In this document: piece after piece, positions 31,299 to 39,720 of the stretch | How positions within the stretch are numbered: position 1 is the first letter of the stretch | How the letters are laid out: every line of letters starts with the position of its first letter | NCBI GenBank assembly: GCA_905221605.1 | Contig: CAJNDS010000502.1 | Location: forward strand, 575,001 to 622,500 | DNA from: Symbiodinium natans | Lineage: Eukaryota > Sar > Dinophyceae > Suessiales > Symbiodiniaceae | Direction of reading: 5' to 3' | Length of the DNA: 47,500 nucleotides | The notes under the pieces: generated by a model | Told to the model about the DNA's origin: nothing | Databases searched by the model: none | Seen by the model: the letters and a program-made list of their open reading frames with translations, nothing else | Translations under genes and position numbers: made by a program

Positions 31299-31425
31299 TT
31301 CTACACTTTGGTCATAGGGTTTACGGTTTAGGGAGCTCGGGTTTAAGGTTTTAGGGGATTTGGTTCTACACTTTGGTTTACGGTTTAGGGGTTCGGGTTT
31401 CAGGCACAGGCTTTAGGTCTAGGGG
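31299..31425. repeat. Tandem ~63-bp duplication (TTCTACACTTTGGT)
   Basis: Two diverged units, each with GATTTxGTTCTACACTTTGG, TTTACGGTTTAGGG and a TCGGGTTT motif. A third TTCTACACTTTGGT lies at 31024. A poly-A run (31507-31530) follows downstream. Confidence 0.7.
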
Positions 31426-31642
31426 ATCACTAGAGGGGTCGAATAATTACTGAGAAGTATTCCCTTTTGGCCCCTATACAATTGGTCTATATTCCCCCCC
31501 CCCTTAAAAAAAAAAAAAAAAAAAAAAAAACTATTCTTGGTATTGAGGCTCCTAGATTAGAGGCTCGAAATTGGGCCGTTGCTCGGGTACTCTGAGAAGA
31601 GGCCGCATCATGCGGGTATGAGGAGACGTGAACTTGCTTGAG

Positions 31643-31703
31643 ACCCTAAACCCTAAACCCTAAACCCTAAACCCTAAACCCTAAACCCTAAACCCTAAAC
31701 CCT
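31643..31703. repeat. CCCTAAA array
   Basis: Eight to nine perfect units. Confidence 0.95.
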
Positions 31704-31819
31704 CAAAAGGCTGAATCTTTGTCACTCAAGCCTCCATCCGCATGTGAAGCACAGCTGCCCAGAGGTCGGTCATGAGGTACAGGTTCTGACCGAGGACGGG
31801 GGGAGGGCACGCCGCTGGC

Positions 31820-31944
31820 TTAGGGTTTAGGGTTTAGGGTTTAGGGTTTAGGGTTTAGGGTTTAGGGTTCAGGGTTCAGGGTTCAGGGTTTAGGGTTTAG
31901 GGTTTAGGGTTTAGGGTTTAGGGTTTAGGGTTTAGGGTTTAGGG
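31820..31944. repeat. TTTAGGG array with GTTCAGG block
   Basis: About 18 units; three consecutive GGTTCAG variants sit inside canonical units (about 31866-31888). Confidence 0.95.
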
Positions 31945-32027
31945 CTCGCTGCGCCGGGTTGTGCGGATGCAGAAGGTCCCACAACATAGTACTGGAAGGT
32001 TCCTAGATACTAGTCTCGATAGGCCTT

Positions 32028-32115
32028 TTGGGATATTTTATATTTCCCCTTACTGGGTTTAAGAGGGCTATACTTAGGAATATTTTTCAGGCAGTTTTTA
32101 GGGCCATCCTAATTC
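32028..32115. repeat. Dispersed repeat family B, uninterrupted copy
   Basis: TTGGGATATTTTATATTTCC, TTACTGGGTTTAAGAGGGC, TTAGGAATATTTTTCAGG and TTTTTAGGGCCATCC in order. It serves as the reference for the telomere-interrupted copy at 38077. Confidence 0.75.
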
Positions 32116-32376
32116 GTAGTAATAAAGTAGTGCAACTTCTTAGTTTAATCTACAGCTGTACGCGGCCAGTGTCGTGGGGGATTCATGATGACCCTACTTA
32201 CAACACCCATGAACGAGAATCCCAGCTTGAAGGGAAAGGGGCAAATTGACTGAACAACGGACGCTGTCGCAGAGTTCGCGCCACAGAACATCCCCATAGG
32301 GCCACTGGGCACCTTCTTCGTTAGAACGTCATCATGCAGTGGCTTTGTGAGAGTGTGCCCTAGACTAGACCACTGA

Positions 32377-32391
32377 GCGTTTTGGCTCAAG
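32377..32391 (+). promoter_or_regulatory. Relict dinoflagellate spliced leader
   Basis: GCGTTTTGGCTCAAG ends 57 bases before the ATG of the downstream gene. Its last 12 bases (TTTTGGCTCAAG) match the 3' part of the dinoflagellate spliced leader, while the 5' part has decayed. The spliced leader is normally added in trans to mRNA, so its presence in the genome marks a gene copied from a processed transcript. Confidence 0.75.
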
Positions 32392-32448
32392 TCCGGGCTG
32401 AAGAGAGGAGAACCCACCGCCCAAAAGCTCAACCTTTCCGAGCGAACG

Positions 32449-33618
32449 ATGGGAGCGATTCGTTTGGTACTTCTGGGCCTTGTGGCGACAGGTGCAGAGG
32501 GTGGAGCCTGCAATCCTGTAGATTCCTGTCCAAAGCTGTCGGACGGGCTGTACTGCCCAGTCAACGATGTCACAGAGCATGCGGACATCAACCGGGACGT
32601 CGCCTTGATCAAGAGGTACCTGGAGGACACGCCTGATTATGCCATGGCCAAAGAGGTCTACACCATGGGCAACTTCTCCTCGAAGGGCCTGGGGAACATG
32701 CGCACGCTCCAGGACCTGGCTCTGAAGGACATGACCGTCGGCGGGAAGTACACCAATGTCTTCTATACCGGTGCTCTCAGCCTCTACAACTCGACGTCTG
32801 CCATCTGGCACGACTACATCATGGCGTGCTTGGATAACACGGGTGTCTGCCAGGGACAGAGCGACTCTTTCAGGCGATATGTGATCAACAAGGCCCTCAT
32901 CGGTGTTGTGACCGCCTATGCTACCTACGAGTTCGGTGCAGCTGTTTGGAAAGGTGAGAACGGTCAGACAGCGGATGGTGAGGCGGCCTACGCCTGGGAC
33001 GAGGGTGCTGCTTTCTACATCGGCAACATTGACCCCGTGCTGGGTGATGGGTTCAGCGGTGCTGCTCCTGGCAACCTCTACTCACCGTATGAGTTCAACT
33101 GGAAGCGCGATTTCGACTACCCTGATGGCACCAACACACATCAGGCTTCCATTCCAATCTTGAACTATGGCCTCATCAACCTCCGTGGCAGCTACAATGC
33201 CGCGAACGTAAAAGCCGCGGAGTTGGGCATGTACAAGATCTTCTCCATTGCCGCCATCCGTAGCGCCATCAAGTACGCCGACAAGGCCTACAACGGCGGA
33301 ACCATGGAGCCCAAATACTTGGCCGAGGGCTGGGCATACTGGCGATCCGCATCTGGGTATATGTCCAACTTCAACGCCACCGCCGTGGAGGCCGTGGATG
33401 CACTCTTCGACTTGAAGCAAACATCCATCCCAGCGGATGCCCCCTGCAAGGTGAAGACGCTCGTGGAGTCCCTATACCCTCACCTGGGCATCACCTGCGC
33501 GATGGTGGGCAAGTGGAAGGATGCACCCACCGGGGGTTGCCTGGACTCCGTCTGTGACGACACAGGCAACTCAGCCACACTCCTGGGAGGCTCCGACGCC
33601 TATGTCGACACCTGGTAG
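32449..33618 (+). CDS. Secreted FEA1/low-iron-inducible periplasmic-type protein
   Basis: A complete single-exon gene of 389 codons. The N-terminus MGAIRLVLLGLVATGAEG is a good signal peptide, so the product is exported. The mature part has nine cysteines (21, 27, 36, 127, 134, 333, 350, 364, 369). Two similar helical motifs, WDEGAAFYIG (183-192) and AEGWAYWRS (292-300), suggest an internal duplication. LGITCAMVG (346-354) lies near the C-terminus. These features recall the algal FEA1/HCR1 family, periplasmic or secreted proteins induced by iron lack that assist iron uptake and are also reported from dinoflagellates. The assignment is from memory of the family, not an alignment. There is no C-terminal membrane anchor. 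The ATG is the first after the spliced-leader relic. Absence of introns plus that relic point to retroposition. A dispersed repeat begins around the stop codon. Confidence 0.62.
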   Translation: MGAIRLVLLGLVATGAEGGACNPVDSCPKLSDGLYCPVNDVTEHADINRDVALIKRYLEDTPDYAMAKEVYTMGNFSSKGLGNMRTLQDLALKDMTVGGKYTNVFYTGALSLYNSTSAIWHDYIMACLDNTGVCQGQSDSFRRYVINKALIGVVTAYATYEFGAAVWKGENGQTADGEAAYAWDEGAAFYIGNIDPVLGDGFSGAAPGNLYSPYEFNWKRDFDYPDGTNTHQASIPILNYGLINLRGSYNAANVKAAELGMYKIFSIAAIRSAIKYADKAYNGGTMEPKYLAEGWAYWRSASGYMSNFNATAVEAVDALFDLKQTSIPADAPCKVKTLVESLYPHLGITCAMVGKWKDAPTGGCLDSVCDDTGNSATLLGGSDAYVDTW

Positions 33619-34680
33619 CTGAGTTGTGGCCCTTTTGCCACCTTTTTGGGGTTATGGTTCAAGGTTCCGTTATCAAGGTAACTAAGGATACACCTCTATT
33701 GCAATGTGGTTTACTGAGCTGCCAAGGACATGTGCAAGGCCACAACTACCACAACGGGCGGCTCCACGGAGACGAGTCTCGCGGGCCGAGCTGCTGCCTT
33801 GCCAGCAGCCGGTGCATTGGCTGCGATGGTAGCTCTGAGCTGCCAGTGAACACAGCTGGCAATTGATAGTCCTTGACCTAGCTGACTGTTCTTTTCAGGT
33901 AGTGCACCTATCTCTTGAGCTGTGCTAGAACATGGCGACTGTTGAGCAGGCATAGGCTTTTAAATCCCTATCGTCCGGTGGCTTCGGAACCTTCTTCAAG
34001 TAATGGCGGACAAGTTGACACACGAATCTACCCTTTATAGGTTGGGACGTCCGGAGTCTATCTATGCTGTTTTCATCCAGTGCTGACTTCAGCTACGGGC
34101 CAATGCTGGCCATCGTCTCTTACAAGGTCCCTGCTGCAGATCCAAGGAGTTGTAAAGGAGCTGTGGCTCGGTGGGGTTGGTCGACTGAACGAGTTTAGGG
34201 TTTAGGGTTTCTTAGCAGAGCACGCGCCTTTAGGGGGCTCGTGACCAACCCTCCCAACAGCAGCAGCCCATTGCTCGGCCCAACTGCGCCATTGACTTGT
34301 ACAGGGCTTCTGCAAGGGCAGTGGTCAATGTCACCACTTGTGTTGGATGTGAGAGACCTTGGAGCCTGGCCCACGGTGAGAGCCCCTATAAACGGCTAGA
34401 CCCATGTAGGTATGTATATATATGTATATATATATATCTCGTGTATATATATATATACATATATACATACATATTGTGAATCGTATACATATATATATAT
34501 ATATATATACAGCATATATACAGGGCTTATAAGGACTGGGGATTGAGGCTTCAGGCTTCCGGCCTTCGGCTTTTGAGCCTGAGCTTGAGGCCGCGGATGT
34601 TTCCGGACCCTCCGGAATAAATAAACCAAAGCGCATCCGGGAACTGGTGGCCGAACCCCTGAACACTTATTTCACGGTGT
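33619..34680. other. 3' flank of the FEA1-like gene and repeats
   Basis: 33,611-33,725 resembles dispersed repeat family B at 21,906. (TA)n tracts with GTATATATA forms occupy about 34,408-34,510. A short segment near 34,629-34,675 (frame PKRIRELVAEPLNTYFT, then GT joined to a TTTAGGG array) may be another exon. No other gene. Confidence 0.6.
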
Positions 34681-35157
34681 AGGGTTTAGGGTTTAGGGTT
34701 TAGGGTTTAGGGTTTCTACCTGTAGGGCTCAAGCGTTCCAGGCCTTCTAGCCGCTTGCTGATCTTTGGGGGGGGGGGGGTCCCCGACTCTGAAACTTTGC
34801 CGTCTCCCCGCTCAAACAGTAGGGCCACAGGACAAACTCTGAGAAGCTCTGCATAGTCGTGGACCTCCATTCCAAAATGTGGGGGAGCAACCTATCATTT
34901 TTTAAACCAAAGCCCCAAAGCCTCGAGCCATGCTGCCTTAAACCCTGGGCAATTTTGCCTTCACAATCGCACATGCAACATCCCGAAGCCAAATCCTGAA
35001 CCCTCAACTGCAGGTTGAAGGAGGCGGGGGGAGCGGGACGCCCCTCGGTGGCGGCATGAGCCCCCCCGGCAAGTAAACCCTAAACCCTAAACCCTAAACC
35101 CTAAACCCTAAACCCTAAGCCCTAAGCCCTAAGCCCTAAGCCCTAAACCCTAAACCT
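34680..35157. repeat. TTTAGGG and CCCTAAA/CCCTAAG arrays with unique spacer
   Basis: TTTAGGG at 34,682-34,715; a G run at 34,768-34,780; CCCTAAA and about five CCCTAAG units at 35,078-35,157. Confidence 0.85.
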
Positions 35158-35175
35158 TATAAGACCGGTCTGCAG

Positions 35176-35217
35176 GAGTACGGCATGCTTTTGGAGCTCT
35201 ACCGCGGTTTGAGACAG
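35176..35217 (+). other. Candidate small exon, helical peptide
   Basis: Follows CCGGTCTGCAG; 42 nt reading EYGMLLELYRGLRQ, then GCGCCT (GC donor), phase 0 at both ends. Confidence 0.38.
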
Positions 35218-35909
35218 GCGCCTCACCCACGAACGGCCGGGGGAGATTTTTGTCAAGCCAAGACATGAAACCGTGTGACGTTTTCAGAGTCAGGGTTTGA
35301 GGTTTAGCCTTACTTGGACTCCGAAGCCTCCCAGCCTCCCAGTGACTCAACCCTCGGGGCTTGGGGGGGGCTTTAGGGCTCTGGGCGCTTGGGGCTTTCG
35401 GGGTTTTGGGATTTTTTGGCGAAGTAGGGCTTTGTGACTTTATGGCCTTTATCTCTTTATCCCCTTTAGGACTTCAAGGCTTCCAAGGAAGTTTAGGGCG
35501 TTAGCCCTAAACCCTAAACCCTAAACCCTAAAACCGCTTTTAGGGGGCTTTGGGGCTTTCTTCCCGCAAGTTGCCCCACCTTTGAGGACCTGAAACGGAC
35601 CCTTCGCCTGGTTCCGGACTACAATACTGATGAACTCCGAGGCGCCTCTTCCTGGGGTTTATGGTTTAGGGTTAGGGTTTAGGGTTTTGGGTTTAGGGTT
35701 TTGGGTTTTGGGTTTTAGGGTTCAGGGTTCAGAGTTTAGGGCGTGCCAAACGGAAGCACGCTCTGTGAGCGCGCGTGCTCGTCTGCAGACCTACCTGCCC
35801 CAAGACCGCGGGCTTACAACTCTCATGGAGTTTGGGCTTTCTGTTGTTTACAACGCAACATGTGCTCTTCATGCAAGTTGGTGTAGACGAACTTGATCTG
35901 AAACTCATG
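35218..35909. other. Telomeric patches, possible exon, no complete gene
   Basis: CCCTAAA units at 35,505-35,534 and GGTTTTGGGTTTAGGG variants at 35,655-35,730. Between them 35,590-35,650 reads CPTFEDLKRTLRLVPDYNTD in one frame and may be coding. Confidence 0.5.
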
Positions 35910-36210
35910 ACTTGTGTCACATGGGTCGCTTGCGGCACTTGGCACACTTGGGTCGCTTGGGGTCAGACTTGGGACACTTGAAGTATTCGAGAGAACTGGG
36001 AACACTTGGGTCGCTTGCATCACTTTGGCCACTTGCAACACTCAGGTCGCTTGGGTCACTTAGGATGCCTTGCACACTTTCGTCCCACTGGGAACATGTG
36101 AGTTGCTTGGGTCACAGGAACACTTCACTCACCGGTCACTTGGGCACTCGGGTCACCTCAGTGGTGCGGTTCACTTGGGGTACACTCAAGACACACTTGG
36201 GACCACCCAA
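35910..36210. repeat. CACTTGGGTCGCTTG minisatellite
   Basis: About 300 bases of imperfect 10-15-bp units built from CACTTGGGTC and GCTTGGGTCA. Reading frames over it are artefacts. It is followed by poly-C (36,225-36,238), poly-A and (TA)n. Confidence 0.85.
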
Positions 36211-36517
36211 ACTCCCAAACCCTTCCCCCCCCCCCCCATAAAAAAAAAAAAAACTTAAAAAACCAACACACATATATATATATATATATATATAAATGGA
36301 CAGCTCGCTTTTGAATTAACTTTGGGTCTTGGGGCTACTGGAGAACCGGGGTTGTTCGCCTTAACACCTATATAGCCTTGTTAGGCCCTCGATTTCGGCG
36401 TTCATGGCGTTAGGGTTTTGATGCTGATGTTTTAAAGATTCTTAAACCCTCTCAACCCTGAACCGCCAACAACCCAAACCCCAACCCATGAACCCTAGAC
36501 CGCAAGGTGCTTTGCAG

Positions 36518-36553
36518 AACGTGATGGTGCTGGACACCGAAGAGCGCGTCTTG
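36518..36553 (+). other. Candidate micro-exon
   Basis: Follows GGTGCTTTGCAG; 36 nt reading NVMVLDTEERVL, then GTGTCGG (GT donor), phase 0. The frame otherwise stops soon after (VSGT, stop). Confidence 0.35.
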
Positions 36554-36579
36554 GTGTCGGGGACTTAGCTGGTGCCCAT

Positions 36580-38076
36580 GCGCTTGAAGGTTCAGGGTTC
36601 AGGGTTGTTCAGGATTCGGGATTTAGGGTTTAGGTTCAGGGTTCAGGGTGTTTAGGGTTTAGGGCTTCGGCAGGGATTTGTGGCTACAACTTGGGATATA
36701 GGTACCCCAAGTAAGGTTCTGACCAAATGGAGCTCGAGTTACCCCGAATTGACCAATAAGGCTGTAATTGTTTCTGCCTGTGGCCACATAGTTTTCCTAC
36801 TTAGCCCTCCAGTTCTGACTGAACCCAAAACCCTAACCCGTAAACCCGTAAACCTCTAAACCCCTAAACCCCTAAACCCCAAAACCCTAAACCCCAAACC
36901 CCAAACCCTAAACCCTAAACCATGCCCCCCCGAGACCGGCCCCGGTTCTCGAGACGGAGTTCATTGGTCTGGGCGAAGGCTGCATTGAGCACGGCAGGCT
37001 TTAGGTTTGTGCAGTTAAGGCCTTGGGGCTGTGGGCTCAAGGTTCAATTTGTTTTTCTCCGACTTGGGGTTATGTAGGGGGTTTAGTTTTGTGGCTTTCA
37101 GATTAAAATGGGGTTTGCTGGCTTGGGGACTCCGAGGGGTTTTGAGAGGTAGACCTAAGCTTAGCATTCATTTGTTTTGCCGGTTTCCGGCTTTCGGTGG
37201 AGGGTCGGAGACCCTGGGATGCTCGCTAAACGCCTCGACTTCTCCACGGAAATCTCTTGGCCCGAGCATGGAGCTGCGCCTGCACAAAACAGGCTTTTTT
37301 GTGCCTGAACCTTGAACCCTAAACCCCAAACACCTATACCCCAAAAACCCTAAACCCCCAAGCACCTGAACCCCAAACACCTCAACCCGAAAAACCCTAA
37401 ACCCCCAAGCAGCTTAACCCTAAACTTCGTACCCTAAGCTCTAAACCCCAAGCAAGGTTAACCCCAAAAACCCTTAAAGCGCCATCGGATTGGCATGGCT
37501 CGAGAGTCTCTGGCACGGCGAGTGCTGGGGGAGAGGAGCATTCGCCTCCGGCCGGGCCAACTTTCACCTGCTGTGGTGTCGCAGGCTCGGTTACTTAGGG
37601 CAATTAGGGGTTTATACAGGGTTTGAGGTTCATACAGGGTCTTGGGGTGGGTGTTAAAAAATTTGGGTTGAGGGTTTAGGGTGGATTAATTTCGGGGTTT
37701 AGGATTTAGGGCTTAGGGTTTCAAGAGCCCGCAACCAGAATTCGCAAGCCGCTGCAGAGTTCAACACGTCACGCCGGCGTTTGGCGATTTCTCGGGGCAA
37801 GGGGTTGCTGTACTGAAATCCTGCTTTCACACCGAAGAACGAACCTTCAGCAGCATGCCCCAAACCCCGACGCCCTCAACTCTCTTCCCCTAAAGCCTAA
37901 GCCTCAAAGACTCCCTAAACCCGAAGAAACCCCTGCCCTCAACCCTAAACCCTAAACCCTACACCCCAAACCCAGAACCCCAAACCCCAAACCCTCAACC
38001 CTAAACCCCGAAACCCTAAACCCTAGGCCCTCGCGGGCATACGCGGCTCGCCCTACTTTGGCAACTCGGTAGGCCC
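36580..38076. repeat. Telomeric variants and ~50-bp minisatellite
   Basis: GGTTCAGG/TTTAGGG variants (36,588-36,665), CCCTAAA/CCCCAAA (36,828-36,922), and a tandem ~48-bp unit with CCCTAAACCCCCAAGCA (37,330-37,430). A GC-rich open stretch at about 37,494-37,590 (ARESLARRVLGERSIRLRPG in one frame) may be coding. CCCTAAA variants at 37,938-38,024. Confidence 0.6.
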
Positions 38077-38180
38077 TTGGGATGTTCTATAATGTCCCTT
38101 ATTGGGTTTAGGGTTTAGGGTTTAGGGTTTAGGGTTTTAGGGTTTAGGGTTTAGGGTTTAGGGTTTAAGGGCCATCCTAG
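38077..38180. repeat. Dispersed repeat family B interrupted by a TTTAGGG array
   Basis: The copy begins TTGGGATGTTCTATAATGTC and CTTATTGGGTTTA like 32028, then switches to about eight TTTAGGG units, and returns to the family with GGGTTTAAGGGCCATCCT. The array replaces about 45 bases of the reference copy, and both junctions lie at a GGGTTTA-like motif. Confidence 0.8.
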
Positions 38181-39060
38181 GCAAGAACCGGGGCTCTCAC
38201 GACTTCTACCGCCACACCCTGGGCTTCAGCCTCACCTTCCGGAGCTCGCACCGATCCCGCGTCGAGGCGTCCTGCTTTTTCTAGGGTTTAGGGTTTTATG
38301 GTTTTAGGGTTTAGGGTTCAGGGTTTAGGGTTTAGGGTTTAAGGTTTAGGGTTTAGGGTTTAGGGTTTATATAGGGTGATGCGTCTGTTCGAGTTGCATG
38401 AGAGCCATTACTTCTACTGCTAGTCTTTGGCATGCACTGAAGTGTTTATTATTTCTAGTCGTTCTAGCAGTACTCGGAGGTTCATGGGTACTTACTGCCC
38501 CACTTATAACCTACTCAGAGCACTTAGGGGGCTTAGAAGTACAGGGTTGTAGCGGCCCTAAGGCCTAATCCCTAAACCCTAAACCGTGGGCATGGGGTCA
38601 ACACGTTGAAGGGAAGCCTTCAGTTCCAAGTGCTTGAGCCTGTGAGCAGCGGCGAAACCTTAGCTCGCTCTTGGTTGGGGCTTTAAGGGGTTTAAGGGGT
38701 CTAGGGTGTTTTAAGGGGTTGAAAGGGTTTAGGGTTTAGGGTTTTTAGGGGATTCAGGGTTGAAGGTGTTGAGGGGATTTGGGAGGGGTTTCGAGGGGTT
38801 TTGAGGGGTTCAGGGTTTAGTTCTTTGATGAGTTTAAAGGGTTCAGGGTCCAGGAAACCAAAAGAACAACCTCAAAAGAGAACCGAACTTAGGGGAACCA
38901 GGGAGAAGGTAGGGGCCAAAAGAGGAGTACCAGCCTAAGCTCGGGAACCCCAAACCCCAAGAGACACAACCCCAAAACCCCGAACAAGAGGCACCTAAGG
39001 GAAACCCTACTGGGGACAGGCCGAAGCCCTCAACCCCGGTAACCCTGTGACCCTGTTTCA
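38181..39060. other. TTTAGGG arrays and flank of the retroelement
   Basis: TTTAGGG units at 38,283-38,371 and degenerate G-rich repeats at 38,680-38,850. The segment at 38,181-38,283 is open in one frame (HDFYRHTLGFSLTFRSSHRS), possibly exonic. Nothing recognised otherwise. The last telomeric-type repeats lie just before the retroelement side. Confidence 0.6.
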
Positions 39061-39163
39061 TCTTGAGCCATTCGATTTGTGCGTGTCATCCTTGCTGCAG
39101 GGGCCATGCCAGCTTTCCAGGCTCCCCCTGAGCTGATGCACAAATGCATCGGATCATCTTTGT

Positions 39164-39237
39164 GACCTTTGGGTGAGGCACCTGGTCAAAAGCCTCCATT
39201 GACCTTCGGGCGAGGCACCTGGTCAAAAGCCTCCATT
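39164..39237. repeat. 37-bp tandem duplication downstream of the retroelement frame
   Basis: Units 39,164-39,200 and 39,201-39,237 (begin GACCTT, contain GAGGCACCTGGTCAAAAG) differ at two bases. They lie just beyond the polyprotein stop on the minus strand, where the 3' untranslated region or LTR should start. Confidence 0.9.
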
Positions 39238-39275
39238 GAAATCGCCAGTAAAGAATATCGCCATATCCCAGCCAG

Positions 39276-39720
39276 TCAGCGAATGACGAACTCCGTGACT
39301 CCCTTCCAAGTGCGGTCAAGTCGTCGCTTGGCGTCCACCTTGTAACGGAAGATATCTCGGATGACCTGGGTCTCACCATCATTTTGAAAGGTGACATAGG
39401 TAACGCGGTCACCAGTCAACTCCTCCAACCCGAAGGGTCTGGCAGCATCGCAGGGGTCAAACAGTTGGATGCGTGGTTGTCGATGGACCCTTACATGCCA
39501 TCCCCCTCGTGTCGTCCAATAATCCTCGGATCCGGCTGGTTCCACCGAACGTGGTGGTCGGACTGGGGGCGCCTTGCGTGGAGGCGTAGGCGCCGACGAA
39601 GAAGCCGTAGGAGCCGATGACATCCCAGTGGATGGAGTCGGCGTCATCCCAGGGGGCGTGCTCGAGGTCATCCCAGTGGATGTGTTCGACCCCAGTGGCC
39701 GTGGTTGATTCCATCCCAGT
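39276..39720 (-). pseudogene. C-terminal tail of the Copia polyprotein in a shifted frame
   Basis: Past about 39,700 the sense moves one frame. A Pro/Ser/Thr-rich linker (PPRKAPPVRPPRS) leads to SEDYWTTRGGWHVRVHRQPR, an LFDP motif, DRVTYVTF and a final DRTWKGVTEFVIR before the stop at 39,276. Composition and Trp/Arg patterning suggest a real folded tail rather than a chance frame. The original pol frame runs on to 39,457 as nonsense. The function of the tail is unknown. Confidence 0.6.

Noticed and set aside
32145-33420. Antisense and alternative-frame ORFs over the FEA1-like gene
   Set aside because: Shadows of the strongly coding 389-codon frame, which alone has a signal peptide and family-like motifs.
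35729-36258. Frames of 62-109 codons
   Set aside because: They cover the minisatellite and produce repetitive peptides (GTLGSL-type), with no domain.
1-38400. The window as a true chromosome end or a fused telomere
   Set aside because: Arrays are short, occur in both orientations, interrupt other repeats, and are separated by hundreds of bases of unique DNA; none is terminal or of fusion polarity with long tracts.
39053-39070. Possible second spliced-leader relic on the minus strand (TGGCTCAAG before an ATG)
   Set aside because: Only nine bases match and the T-rich part is missing; the following 72-codon frame runs into repeats.
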